A stretch of 64,000 nucleotides of DNA from Streptomyces canus (lineage in GTDB: Bacteria; Actinomycetota; Actinomycetes; Streptomycetales; Streptomycetaceae), in the NCBI RefSeq assembly GCF_030816965.1, contig NZ_JAUSYQ010000002.1, positions 3,195,001 to 3,259,000 of the forward strand, read 5' to 3'. The position numbers were made by a program, and so were the translations under genes. Positions 25,483-35,000 of this stretch are shown here, one piece after another (the first letter of the stretch is position 1; each line of letters opens with the position of its first letter). The notes beneath the pieces were generated by a model, which did no database searches, was not told where the DNA came from, and saw only the letters and a list, made by a program, of their open reading frames with translations.

Positions 25483-26331
25483 TCAGCCCGCGAACGGCTG
25501 TTGCGCCACGCCCTTCCCGGCCCCCGGTACCACCAGCAGTGAGCCCGCCACCGGGTGCGGGGCGTCCAGCCCCACCCGTGCGGTCGTGATGTACAGGTCG
25601 GTCAGGTCCGGGCCGCCGAACGCGCACGCGGTGACGCGCGGGATCGGGAGGGTGATCACGTGGTCGAGGGTGCCGTCGGGGGTGTAGCGGCGGACCGCTC
25701 CCCCGTCCCACAGGGCGACCCAGACGCATCCGTCGGCGTCGACCGTGAGCCCGTCGGGGAAACCGGCGCCGTCCTCGATCTCGACGAAGGACCGGCGGTC
25801 GGAGAGCCGCCCGCTCTCGTGGTCGAAGACGTCGACGCGGCGGGTGGGCGAGTCGATGTAGTACATGAGCCGGCCGTCCGGGCTCCACCCGGTGCCGTTG
25901 CTGACGGCCACGTCGTCGAGGACGGTGCGGTGGGTGCCGTCACCCGTGATCCGGGACAGGGTGCCGCCGCCCGGTGCCTCGTCGTAGCGCATGGTGCCCG
26001 CCCACAGAGAGCCGTCGGGGGCGACGGCGGCGTCGTTGGCCCGGCGGCCGGGGACGGGCTCGTGGTGGAGCCAGCGGAAGGAGTCGTCGGGGTCCAGCAG
26101 GGCCACGCCGTCGCGGAGGTTGAGGACGAGTCCGCCGCCCGCGCGCGGCTTGACGGCGCCGATGTGCTGGTCCAGGACGCGGACCGTGCGGTGGCCGGAG
26201 AGGGGGTCGTAGGTGTGGAGCCGGGCGCCGAGGATGTCGATCCACAGGAGCCGCTCACCGTCCCACGTGGGCCCCTCACCAAGGGTGGCCTCGGCGCGTA
26301 CGGCGACCTCGTACGTCGTGAAGCGGGTCAT
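25483..26331 (-). CDS. SMP-30/gluconolactonase-family lactonase
   Basis: 282 residues forming a six-bladed propeller. E18 in LGEGPTWDGERLLWIDI, N in SNGTGWSPDGRLMYYIDS and D in FPDGLTVDADGCVWVALW are the metal ligands of SMP-30/LRE lactonases. These enzymes hydrolyse sugar lactones such as L-arabino-, glucono- or galactono-lactone. Its ATG overlaps the IclR stop (ATGA at 26328-26331), so the regulator probably controls it. With the nearby arabinose genes, a lactone from oxidative pentose catabolism is a plausible substrate, though not proven. It converges directly on the monooxygenase gene. Confidence 0.9.
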   Translation of the reverse strand: MTRFTTYEVAVRAEATLGEGPTWDGERLLWIDILGARLHTYDPLSGHRTVRVLDQHIGAVKPRAGGGLVLNLRDGVALLDPDDSFRWLHHEPVPGRRANDAAVAPDGSLWAGTMRYDEAPGGGTLSRITGDGTHRTVLDDVAVSNGTGWSPDGRLMYYIDSPTRRVDVFDHESGRLSDRRSFVEIEDGAGFPDGLTVDADGCVWVALWDGGAVRRYTPDGTLDHVITLPIPRVTACAFGGPDLTDLYITTARVGLDAPHPVAGSLLVVPGAGKGVAQQPFAG

Positions 26332-27101
26332 CCCACGCTCCGGTGGCCGAGGCGCTCGGACAGCTCGGCGGCGCCCTTGGCGGCGAGCTGCTCCAGCTCG
26401 ACGCGGCGGTCGTCGCTCCAGCGGATCATCGGCACGGAGATGGAGAGCGCGGCGACGACCTGCCCGGTGCGGTCGCGGACCGGGGCGGCCACGCAGGACA
26501 CGTCCGGGTTGGACTCACGGTTCTCGACGGCGACTCCGCGCTGCCGGATCTCGTCGAGGGCCTCGCGCAGGGCCGCGGGGTCGGTGATGCTGTTGGGCGT
26601 CATACCGGCGAGCGGAGTGTCGTCCGGGATGCGGGAGGCGAGCTGCGGCTCCGAGAGGGAGGCGAGGAGCATCTTGCCGACGGAGGTGCAGTGCGCGGGC
26701 AGCCGCCGGCCGGCGGCCGACACCATCCGCACCGCGTGCGTCGAGTCGACCTTGGCGATGTAGATGACGTCGGTGCCCTCGAGGATCGCCACGTGTACGG
26801 TCTCGTCGCAGGTCTCGGCGACGGACCGGGCGACCTGCTGGCCCTCGGCGGCGAGGTCGAGCTGCTCGGCGTACCGGCTGCCGAGCTGGTAGGGCCGCAC
26901 GCCGAGCCGGTAGCGTCCCGGCTGGCCCGGGACCTGGACGATGTACGACCGGGCGGCGAGAGTGGTCACCAGCTCGTGCACGGTGGTGCGCGGCAGCTGC
27001 AACCGGCGCACGATGTCGGGGGCGGAGAGCGTCCCGTCTCCGTCGAGGAAGAGCTCCAGAATATCGAGAGCCCGGGTCACGGCAGGTACGAGGCGTCCCA
27101 C
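26328..27101 (-). CDS. IclR-family transcriptional regulator
   Basis: Starts at GTG 27099-27101 behind GAGGGGG; 257 residues. The N-terminal winged helix (RALDILELFLDGDGTLSAPDIVRRLQLPRTTVHELVTTLAARSYI, about 11-55) is followed by the IclR effector domain (about 75-250) with the diagnostic LPAHCTSVGKMLLASL. Such regulators bind small organic acids or sugar derivatives and control the adjacent catabolic gene, here the SMP-30 lactonase, with which it is translationally coupled. The upstream region has palindromic elements around 27131-27155 that could be its operator. Confidence 0.93.
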   Translation of the reverse strand: MGRLVPAVTRALDILELFLDGDGTLSAPDIVRRLQLPRTTVHELVTTLAARSYIVQVPGQPGRYRLGVRPYQLGSRYAEQLDLAAEGQQVARSVAETCDETVHVAILEGTDVIYIAKVDSTHAVRMVSAAGRRLPAHCTSVGKMLLASLSEPQLASRIPDDTPLAGMTPNSITDPAALREALDEIRQRGVAVENRESNPDVSCVAAPVRDRTGQVVAALSISVPMIRWSDDRRVELEQLAAKGAAELSERLGHRSVG

Positions 27102-27130
27102 AACCGGCCCCCTCTCTTTGTGTCTAAGGC

Positions 27131-27155
27131 GTCTGCGTTCGAAATTTCAACAGAC
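27131..27155. promoter_or_regulatory. Candidate IclR operator
   Basis: GTCTG (27131-27135) and CAGAC (27151-27155) form an inverted repeat, and an 8-bp GAAATTTC palindrome (27141-27148) lies between them, about 30 bp upstream of the IclR start. This is the most AT-rich stretch nearby. Autoregulation through it is inferred. Confidence 0.45.
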
Positions 27156-27341
27156 GATCGGCATGACGAACACAGGCTAGCGACAGGCTGTTTCCTCCGG
27201 CAATGGTCATGCGGGTCACGAACTCCCCATCCGGCCCGTTTCCGCAGGAAGGGCAGGGGTGCGAGCTGCCGGTTCCGGTGTGTTCGTGTGCGACACGTCA
27301 CATTGCGTGTGTACTCACAGGTGGCTCGGGGCGACCGCCTC

Positions 27342-28565
27342 TCACGGCAGCTCTCCCCGTAACCGCCGAGCCCGCAGGACCAGCTCCAGCTCGAACCGCC
27401 GGTCCGGGTCGTCGATCTCGTCGCCCCACAGCTCCCGGATCTGGCGGAGGCGGTAGCGGACGGTCTGGGGGTGGACGCCCAGGCGGGCCGCTACTTCCGG
27501 GGCCCCGCCCCTCGTCTCCAGCCAGGCCAGCAACGTCTCCGCGAGGCGGCGGCCGTGGGTGGGGCCGCAGTGCCGCAGGGGGGCCAGGCAGCGCAGGGCC
27601 AGATCGTCGATCAGCTCCTCCGGCTGGAGCAGGACCAGGGCCTCGGTGTGTTCGGTGCAGTACAGGACGTCCCCGGCGGGGAGCAGATCGCGTTCCATCA
27701 GCCGTACGGCGGCCTCGGCCCAGCGGAGGGACTTCGCCGCGTCGGCGAGCGGGACCGGGGGTCCTATCGCGCCCGCCCAGCCGGTCAGGGCCCGGTGCAG
27801 GAGTTCGGGGCGGCCCGCCGCGCCCGGTTCCGGGACGACCATGCGGGGCTGTTCGTAGTCCATGTCCAGGAGGACGCCCTGGCCCACCGCGGGGGGCACC
27901 GCCTCACGGGCCGGACGGAGCAGGACGCCGACCGCCACCTTCTTCGGGAGGGGCCAGCCGATGCGGGCCGCGCGTTCCGTCAGCGCGTCCGCCGGATCGC
28001 CCCGGTGGCGTTCGGCCAGGAGTAACTCCATCAGGCGGCGCTGGAGGCGCAGACGCTCGCCCGCCTGGCGTGCCGCCGCCTCCGCGTAGCCCCGGACCGA
28101 CTGGTCGACCAGGCCGTCCAGGTACTCGTAGCCCGCGTCCACCAGCTCGTACATCGCCGGCGGCGGGATCTCCACGCGCTGGCCGATGTCGGCGAACCGG
28201 CGCCAGGCCAGGCGGACGCCCATGCGGTAGATCGCCTGGAGGGAGTCCAGGCTGCGTCCGTTCAGGCCCTCGCCCCGGCCGAACTCCTGGAAGACACCCG
28301 GGGGGACCGTCGGGCGACCCTCAGCCGTTTCCAGGTGCTGGACGAAGACCTCGATCGCGCGGCGGATGCCGACCAGCGCCATCGGTTCGCCGGACTCGTC
28401 GAGGATCACCGGCAGGTGGGGGTACTCGCGGCGGATCTCGCGCAGGATCTCCTCCGCGAGGGCCGGCGCCTCGGCCATGGCGATGGCCGCGAAACGGCGG
28501 ACCTGGAGGCGGGGGACGTCGTGCCAGGCCGAGCGGGCGTTCACAGTTGCCGGGCGGGCGGGCAC
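27342..28565 (-). CDS. PucR/CdaR-type helix-turn-helix regulator
   Basis: GTG 28563-28565 lies 7 nt after AGGGGAG; 407 residues. The C-terminal PucR HTH_30 domain reads LETRGGAPEVAARLGVHPQTVRYRLRQIRELWG (about 353-385), preceded by a GGDEF-like CdaR middle domain with QPEELIDDLALRCLAPL. The N-terminal half is helical (RREYPHLPVILDESGEPMAL...). These are stand-alone activators of metabolite catabolism or development. Two TTA codons are present, at L181 (28023-28025) and L402 (27360-27362), so it is a predicted bldA target. It follows the small membrane-protein gene by only 3 bp. Confidence 0.88.
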   Translation of the reverse strand: MPARPATVNARSAWHDVPRLQVRRFAAIAMAEAPALAEEILREIRREYPHLPVILDESGEPMALVGIRRAIEVFVQHLETAEGRPTVPPGVFQEFGRGEGLNGRSLDSLQAIYRMGVRLAWRRFADIGQRVEIPPPAMYELVDAGYEYLDGLVDQSVRGYAEAAARQAGERLRLQRRLMELLLAERHRGDPADALTERAARIGWPLPKKVAVGVLLRPAREAVPPAVGQGVLLDMDYEQPRMVVPEPGAAGRPELLHRALTGWAGAIGPPVPLADAAKSLRWAEAAVRLMERDLLPAGDVLYCTEHTEALVLLQPEELIDDLALRCLAPLRHCGPTHGRRLAETLLAWLETRGGAPEVAARLGVHPQTVRYRLRQIRELWGDEIDDPDRRFELELVLRARRLRGELP

Positions 28566-28568
28566 GGG

Positions 28569-28721
28569 TCAACTCCCCTGGTCCGTCTGCTCGTAGGTGA
28601 TCAAGGGGGTGTTGGGCTGCTCGGGCGTCGCCTCCAGCAGCGCGACGATGCCGAGCGCGGCACCGAGGGCGAGCAAAGCGGAGGCCACGACGGTCAGTGC
28701 GGCGGCGAGCAGTCTGGACAT
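28569..28721 (-). CDS. Small single-pass membrane protein (DUF2613-like)
   Basis: 50 residues from ATG 28719-28721. One membrane helix (SRLLAAALTVVASALLALGAALGIVALL) is followed by a short extracytoplasmic tail, ATPEQPNTPLITYEQTDQGS. The pattern of a glycine/alanine helix and an NTPLITY-type tail matches the small DUF2613 proteins of actinobacteria, whose function is unknown. It abuts the PucR-type gene downstream and is divergent from the DUF3068 gene. Confidence 0.7.
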   Translation of the reverse strand: MSRLLAAALTVVASALLALGAALGIVALLEATPEQPNTPLITYEQTDQGS

Positions 28722-28817
28722 CGCAGGGGCAGCCTCTCTCGAGCGGCTCGATCCGGCGTACGTCCCCACCCGGAACCCGTCCGGTACCCACCCTGCCTGT
28801 CGCCCCAGTGTCGACAG

Positions 28818-28870
28818 GACATTGACAATCCGTCAAGACATTGACACCCCTCGCTCAGACGCCTTACGGT
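28818..28870 (+). promoter_or_regulatory. Promoter with direct repeats upstream of the DUF3068 gene
   Basis: TTGACA (28841-28846) and TACGGT (28865-28870) are 18 bp apart, close to the consensus of the principal sigma factor; the coding start is 55 bp downstream. The decamer GACATTGACA occurs twice (28818-28827 and 28837-28846) with a 19-bp period, the second copy containing the -35 box. TTGAC-AATCC-GTCAA at 28822-28836 adds an inverted repeat. This looks like a site for a regulator that binds in tandem. Confidence 0.75.
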
Positions 28871-28925
28871 CTCCGGCCCATAGAGCGGCCCGAACTCCGT
28901 CAACTCACGCCACTGGAGTGTCCGG

Positions 28926-29915
28926 ATGCGCCGTACAGCCTCTCCAATCTCCCTGATTCTGCTGGGACTCGGCACGTTTCTGCTGGTACTGGCGCCACTG
29001 CTCGCGTGGTACGTGACTCCACGGGCCGCCCTGAATCCGATCAACATCGACCAGACCGCCGTCTACCGCGGCACGGGCAGCGTCTTCGACACCGAGCAGG
29101 TGAAGACCGTCCCCGACCAGCGGATCACCGTCACCCAGCGGGTGCGCGGCAACGTCGAGGACAGTGAGCGCAGCGACGGAGCCGCGGTGTGGGACGTCAC
29201 CACGACCGTCGACACCGACAAGTCGCTGCCGGCCTCCGACCCGCACGACGCGCTGGAGTTCGTCCCGCACCGCTGGGTGATGGACCGCAAGACCACCAAG
29301 CCGGTGCACTGCTGCGGCGAGAAGCCGTACATCGAGGGCGAGGCCTATCTGAAGTTCCCCTTCGACGTGCAGCGGCGCTCCTACCAGTGGTGGGACAACT
29401 CCCTGGGTTCGACGGTGACTTTGCGTTACCAGGGTACGAAGAAGGTTCAGGGGTACACGGGTTACCGGTTCACCGGCACGGTCGCCCCGGCGAAGGTCGG
29501 AACACGGCTGGTGCCGGGCACGATCGTGGACGAGCCCGGACGGCCGCAGGTGCTGGCCGAGGAGTGGTACTCCAACCACGGCATCGAGCTGGTCGTCGAC
29601 CAGCGCACCGGCCGGGTGGTCTACGCACAGGTGGGCCCGAAGCGCACCCTGCGGGCGCCCGGCGCGAAGAAGGACGCCGTGGTCCTGCTGGACAGCCGGA
29701 AGATCGCGTTCACCACCGCGACCCAGAAGGAAGCGGTGCGGCTGGCGAAACGGGACAGCGGCCAACTGCGCGCGGTGGGCGAGACGTTGCCGATCGGGGC
29801 GGCTGTGGCTGGATTCGTGCTGGCTGCCGTGGGGGGCGTTTTGGTGGTACGGGGACGCAGGCGCCCCGAGTCCACCGATATGAGCGATACACCCGAGCCC
29901 GTTCTCACAATGTGA
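28926..29915 (+). CDS. DUF3068-family (PorA-like) membrane-anchored protein
   Basis: 329 residues with an N-terminal helix (about 8-30, SLILLGLGTFLLVLAPLLAWYV), a large extracytoplasmic beta-rich domain and a C-terminal helix (about 290-312) ending in RGRRR. HCCGEKPYIEGEAYLKFPFDVQRRSYQWWD is the conserved core of DUF3068. The family is best known in actinobacteria with mycolate envelopes, near arabinogalactan genes, and here it precedes an AftD-like gene. A role in envelope glycan assembly is therefore likely but not shown. It has its own strong promoter. Confidence 0.85.
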   Translation: MRRTASPISLILLGLGTFLLVLAPLLAWYVTPRAALNPINIDQTAVYRGTGSVFDTEQVKTVPDQRITVTQRVRGNVEDSERSDGAAVWDVTTTVDTDKSLPASDPHDALEFVPHRWVMDRKTTKPVHCCGEKPYIEGEAYLKFPFDVQRRSYQWWDNSLGSTVTLRYQGTKKVQGYTGYRFTGTVAPAKVGTRLVPGTIVDEPGRPQVLAEEWYSNHGIELVVDQRTGRVVYAQVGPKRTLRAPGAKKDAVVLLDSRKIAFTTATQKEAVRLAKRDSGQLRAVGETLPIGAAVAGFVLAAVGGVLVVRGRRRPESTDMSDTPEPVLTM

Positions 29916-30108
29916 CTGGACGTCAGCTCTAATAAGCCCGGAAATTGTCACGTGGGTGAGTAGCCACGGCGTACGGGTGGGCGAAAACTGTGCCACCCCA
30001 CCTGAACACAGCCCGTCCACACCCTCCCCCTGAGAAGCACTCAGTCCCCCCACAACCAGCCGGAAAGACACTGCTGAGTTCCGCACCCTGAGACGAGTTG
30101 GAGCACCC
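29916..30108. other. Intergenic region upstream of the glycan operon
   Basis: 193 bp with no supported gene; its relatively low GC patches suit a promoter for the nine-gene operon beginning at 30109, but I cannot place convincing -35 and -10 boxes. No strong hairpin follows the DUF3068 stop, so some read-through is possible. Confidence 0.35.
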
Positions 30109-31290
30109 ATGCCCCAGCACGTGCCCCATCCGCTGCACACGCCTCCCCAGGCGTCGCAGCGGCAACCCTCATCGCACAGCCCGCACCACTCCTCGGCGCT
30201 CCCCCCACCTCCGCGCCGAATCGTTTTCCTCGCCCATCGTGACCTGGACAATCCCGCGGCCGGCGGCTCCGAACTGCTGGTCGACCGGCTCGCCGACGGA
30301 CTGACCCGGCTCGGCCACCAGGTGACCCTCCTGTGCGGCGGCCCGGCCTCCTACCGGGACTACCGCGTCGTGTCGGCGGGCGGCGAGTTCGGCCACTACC
30401 TGCGCGCCCGTACGGCCTTCGCCCGCCAGATCGGCGAGACCGACCTGCTGGTCGAGGTGTGCAACGGCATGCCGTACCTCGCGCCCCTGTGGCACCACGG
30501 CCCGACCCTGTGTCTGGTCAACCATGTGCACACCGACCTGTGGAAGATGCGGTTCGGCGGGCCCCTGGCCCCGGCCGCCCGGATCGGCCGAAGACTCGAA
30601 CACTGGGCCCTGGCCGGTGCGGCGGCCAGACACCGGAGCCTGCTGGTCGCCGTGTCTCCGTCGACGGCTCACGCCCTGCGGGCGATCGGAGTCGAGCGGG
30701 ACCGTATCCGTGTCGTGCACAACGGCGTCGAGGAGCCGGAGCCACTCGTCCGCCGCTCGCCCGAACCGCTCTTCGTCGCCGTGGGCCGGCTGGTCGAGTA
30801 CAAGCGGATCGATCTGCTGCTGAGGCTCTGGGAGCGGGTGCGGCCGGTGACCGGTGGCCGGCTGGTGATCGTCGGCGACGGGCCCGAGCGGTCCCGTCTG
30901 GAGCGACTCGCCGGTCCCGGCGTGGAGTTCACCGGACATGTCTCCGAGGCCGAGAAGCACCGGCTGCTGTGCGAGGCGTGGCTGCTGCTTCATCCCTCGG
31001 CCGTGGAGGGCTGGGGGCTGGTCGTCACCGAGGCCGCGACCCGAAAGACGCCGACCATCGCCTTCGATGTGCCCGGACTGCGGGACTCCGTCGTGGACGG
31101 GAAGACGGGAGTGCTGGCGCGGGGCGAGTCCTCGTTCGCCGCCGCCTGGTGCACGCTCGCCCTGTCGGGGCATCGCCGTGAGCTGATGGGCAAGGCCGCC
31201 CAGGACCGGGCGGCCCGGTATCGCTGGCACCGGACCGTCAGACAGTTCCGGGCTGTCGCCGCCGAGGCGGTGAGGGGCTGGGGACCGTGA
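30109..31290 (+). CDS. GT4-family glycosyltransferase
   Basis: 393 residues. A Pro/His-rich N-terminal tail of about 35 residues precedes a GT-B fold: acceptor domain with RIVFLAHRDLDNPAAGGSELLVDRLADGL, and donor domain with AVGRLVEYKRIDLLLRLWERV, LVIVGDGPERSRLERLA and the EGWGLVVTEA Ex7E motif that holds the nucleotide-sugar (about 300). Retaining GT4 enzymes add hexoses from UDP- or GDP-sugars on the cytoplasmic face. It opens an operon in which every following junction overlaps or nearly so, beginning with GTGA at 31287-31290. Confidence 0.93.
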   Translation: MPQHVPHPLHTPPQASQRQPSSHSPHHSSALPPPPRRIVFLAHRDLDNPAAGGSELLVDRLADGLTRLGHQVTLLCGGPASYRDYRVVSAGGEFGHYLRARTAFARQIGETDLLVEVCNGMPYLAPLWHHGPTLCLVNHVHTDLWKMRFGGPLAPAARIGRRLEHWALAGAAARHRSLLVAVSPSTAHALRAIGVERDRIRVVHNGVEEPEPLVRRSPEPLFVAVGRLVEYKRIDLLLRLWERVRPVTGGRLVIVGDGPERSRLERLAGPGVEFTGHVSEAEKHRLLCEAWLLLHPSAVEGWGLVVTEAATRKTPTIAFDVPGLRDSVVDGKTGVLARGESSFAAAWCTLALSGHRRELMGKAAQDRAARYRWHRTVRQFRAVAAEAVRGWGP

Positions 31291-32027
31291 CACGGCCTCG
31301 GGCGAAGGACCCCTCCCTTCGGCGTTCCCTCACCCTCTTCCGGGCCTTCCTCCATGAGCAGGACGACCCCGAGTCCTGCTACGCGCTGCTCGCCCGCGAC
31401 GCCGTGGACCAGGTCGAGGCCTACGACGGTCCCGTCGCCGGCCGTACCGTCGTGGACGTCGGCGGCGGCAGCGGTTACTTCACCGAGGAGTTCCGCAGAC
31501 GCGGTGCCGACGCGTTCCTCTTCGAGCCCGATCCGAGCGAACTGGGAGCGAAGCCACCCGACTCCACCGTGATCGCCGACGGCTATCTGCTCCCCCTGCG
31601 GGACGCGGCCGCCGACGTCACCTTCTCCTCCAACGTGCTGGAGCACGTGGCCGATCCGGAGACCTTCCTCAGTGAGCTCGTGCGGGTCACCCGGCCCGGT
31701 GGGCTGATCTACGTGTCGTTCACCAACTGGCTGTCGCCGTGGGGCGGTCACGAGTGGGCGCCCTGGCACTACCTGGGCGCCGAACGGGCCCGTGCCCGCT
31801 ATCGGCGCCGTACCGGAAAGGCCGCGAAGCACACCCTCGGCGAGAACCTGTTCGCCGTGCACATCGGCCCGACCCTGCGGCAGGTGCGTGCCCGGGACGA
31901 CGTCACGGTCGTCTCGGCGCGCTCCCGCTACTGGCCCTTCCTCGCGGAGACCGTCGTCAGGGCTCCCGGGATCCGCGAGGTGGCCACCTGGAACCTCCTC
32001 CTCATCCTCCGGCGGTGTCCACCATGA
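31287..32027 (+). CDS. Class I SAM-dependent methyltransferase
   Basis: 246 residues from the overlapping GTG. SAM-binding motif I is VVDVGGGSGYFTEEF (about 53-67), followed by FLFEPDPSEL (acidic end of strand two), and ADVTFSSNVLEHVADPETFLSELVRVTRPGGLIYVSFTNW as motifs II and III. The family methylates sugars, lipids or small molecules. Its place between a GT4 and an AftD-like enzyme suggests O-methylation of a glycan or lipid-linked sugar. The stop overlaps the next ATG (ATGA, 32024-32027). Confidence 0.9.
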   Translation: MTRPRAKDPSLRRSLTLFRAFLHEQDDPESCYALLARDAVDQVEAYDGPVAGRTVVDVGGGSGYFTEEFRRRGADAFLFEPDPSELGAKPPDSTVIADGYLLPLRDAAADVTFSSNVLEHVADPETFLSELVRVTRPGGLIYVSFTNWLSPWGGHEWAPWHYLGAERARARYRRRTGKAAKHTLGENLFAVHIGPTLRQVRARDDVTVVSARSRYWPFLAETVVRAPGIREVATWNLLLILRRCPP

Positions 32028-35000
32028 CGACGTCCACGGTCCAGGCCCCTCCTCCGGCGGCCGTTCCCACCACCGCGAGCATGTCGGGCCCCCCGGAGGG
32101 CCCGCGGTCGCGGCGCTGGCTGCTGGGCTTCTGGGCCGTGGTCTTCGTGCTGTTCCTCGTGGTGCACCCGGGCCGGCAGACCTTCGACACCAAGCTGGGC
32201 GTCACCACAGACCCGGGGCGCTTCCTCGCCGATCTCGGGCAGTTGTGGCACGACCAGGGCTCCTTCGGCGGCATCCAGGACCAGTACGTCGGCTATCTGT
32301 GGCCGATGCTGCCGTTCTACTGGCTGGGCCACGCAATCCAGCTGCCGGTGTGGCTGGTGGAGCGGCTGTGGCTGTCGGTGGTCGTGTCGGTCGCCTTCTG
32401 GGGCGCGCTGCGGCTGGCCGAGCGGCTGCGCGTGGGCAACGGGGCGTCCCGGCTGCTCGCCGCCGTCGCGTACGCGCTGTGGCCGACCTTCACCATCGTG
32501 ATCGGCTCGACCTCCGCCGCCGCGCTGCCCGGTGCCTTCCTGCCGTGGGTGCTGCTGCCGCTGACGAACGAGCGCCACAGCGCCCGGATCGCCGCCCTGC
32601 GCTCGGCGCTGATCATCCCCTTCATGGGCGGGGTGAACGCGGCCTCCACGCTGGCCTGTCTGCTGCCCGTCGGCCTGTATCTCCTCTCCCGGCCACCCGG
32701 GCCCCGGCAGCGCAAGCTGATCGCCTGGTGGGTACCGGGCGTGATCCTGGCGACGGCCTGGTGGGTGATCCCCCTGCTGCTGCTCGGCCTCTACGGCGAG
32801 AACTTCCTGCCGTACGTCGAGAGCGCGCGGACCACGACCGAGACGATGTCGGCGACGGAGGCCCTGCGCGGGGCCGGGAACTGGGTCGCCTATCTGCACC
32901 TGGGGGAGGCGTGGCTGCCGGCCGGCTGGACCGTGGCCTCCTCGGTGATCGTGATCCTCTGCTCGGCGCTCGCGGCCGGTCTCGGACTCGCGGGCCTGGC
33001 GCGGCGGGACATGCCGGAGCGCCGGTGGCTGGTGCTGACCGTGCTGACGGCGGTCCTGGTGCTGCTCGCGGGATACGGCGGCGCGTTCGGCGCACCCTTC
33101 CACGGGCTCGTGCAGGACTGGCTGAACGGCGGCCTCGCCCCCTTCCGCAACATCTACAAGTTCCAGCCGGGGCTGGCGCTCGCGCTGGTGCTGGGCCTCG
33201 CCCATCTGGTGGGCACGGCCGCCGAACCGCGCGGGGCACGTGAGATGAGAGGACGCCGGTACGCCCCGCTGATCGCGGCGGTCCTCGTCCTGCCCGGGCT
33301 GATGTGGCCGTATCTCAACGGCACGATCCTGAACCCGGGCTCCTTCCAGCAACTGCCCAAGTACTGGCAGTCCACGGCCGACTGGCTGGAGAAGTACTCC
33401 CCCGACTCGCGCGCCCTCGTCGTCCCCGCGACCGCGCACGGCATCTACACCTGGGGCTCCCCCATCGACCAGCCGCTCGACGTGCTCGCCGAGTCCCGGT
33501 GGGCGCAACGGGACTACGTCCCCTTCGGCACCCCCGGCAACCGGCGCGCGACGGACGCGGTCGAGCAGGCGCTGCTGACCGGCGGTGAGATCCCTGGGCT
33601 CGCCGACTACTTGAGCCGAGCCGGGGTCTATTACGTCGTCGTCCGCAACGACCTCGACCCGGACCAGATCGGCACCGTGTCGTCCTCGGTCGTCAAGCGG
33701 GCCCTCGAACAGTCCGGCTACGAGCGGGTGACGGGCCTCGGACCGCTCATGACGGGCGGGAAGATCGCGAACGACACCCCGCTCCAGATCGAAGGGCTGT
33801 ACCCGAGGCAGCGGGCGGTGGAGATCTTCCGTCCGGCGAGCGAGGACGTGCCACGGCCCGGTCAGGCGGGGCTGCTGCCGGTCGCCGACACCGTCCAGGT
33901 GTCCGGCGGACCCGAGTCGCTGCTGCCACTGGCGACCGAACTGCGGGGTCGGGCAACCGTGTTGACCGGCGACAACCACCCGGGGCTCGGCACCCCGCCG
34001 GTCCAGATCGTCGGCGACGGGCTACGGCGCGCGGACACCCGGTTCGGGCTCGTCAACGCGAACACCTCGTACACGTACACCGCCGACGAGCGGAACGCCT
34101 CCGGGGCCGCCCAGGACGCCGGCGAGAAACCGCACCAGATCCTGCCGACCAAGGGACTCTCGCACCAGACGGTGGCCGAACTGCGCGGCGCCCGCACGGT
34201 GACAGCGTCGTCGTACGGCAACTGGCTGTTCCACCTCCCGCAGTTCGACCCGGTCAACGCCTTCGACGGCAACCCGGACACCGCCTGGGCGGAAGGCGTG
34301 GCGGGCTCGCCGGACGGGCAGTGGCTGCGGATCGGGTTCGCCGACCCCGCGTACGACATGCCCTCGTCGTTCAAGGTCACGCCGTTGCCGCAGGAGAGCG
34401 TGCGGTCGGCGGCGACCAAGGTGCGGGTGGAGACGGAGAACGGCTCGCGCACCAGTTTCCTGCGGGCCGACGGATCGACACAGAGCATCAAGTCCCCTCC
34501 CGGTACGACGGGTTGGATGAAACTGACGATCGTCGACTCGGTGGCGCGCCGGACCGGTCTCGCCGGGGCCGGGTTCTCCGAGATCGACCTGCCGGACGTG
34601 CAGGTGACCCGGCTGCTGCGGCTGCCGGCCGACGCGGACTCCTCCGACGCGCCCGCCGAGATCGTCTCCCTGCACCGCGTCCCCGACCCGGCCGGGATCT
34701 CCCCGACCGGCACCGAGGCCGGCCTGCACCGCCGCTTCGACACGGCGGCCTCCGGAACGTACTCGGTGAAGGCGAGCGCGGTGCCGGTGTCCGGGGAGGA
34801 ACTCGACAGGCTGCTGTACGAGGTCGCTCCCGACCAGCGCAACCGCATCACCGCGACCGCCGACTCCACGGCCACCCTCGGCACGGGCCTGTCCGCCCGC
34901 AACCTCACCGACGGCGACCTCACCACGGCCTGGATCGCGGGCGACCGGCCCACCGTCCACCTCAGCTGGAACGGCAAACAGCCCATCGGGGAAGTGGTAC

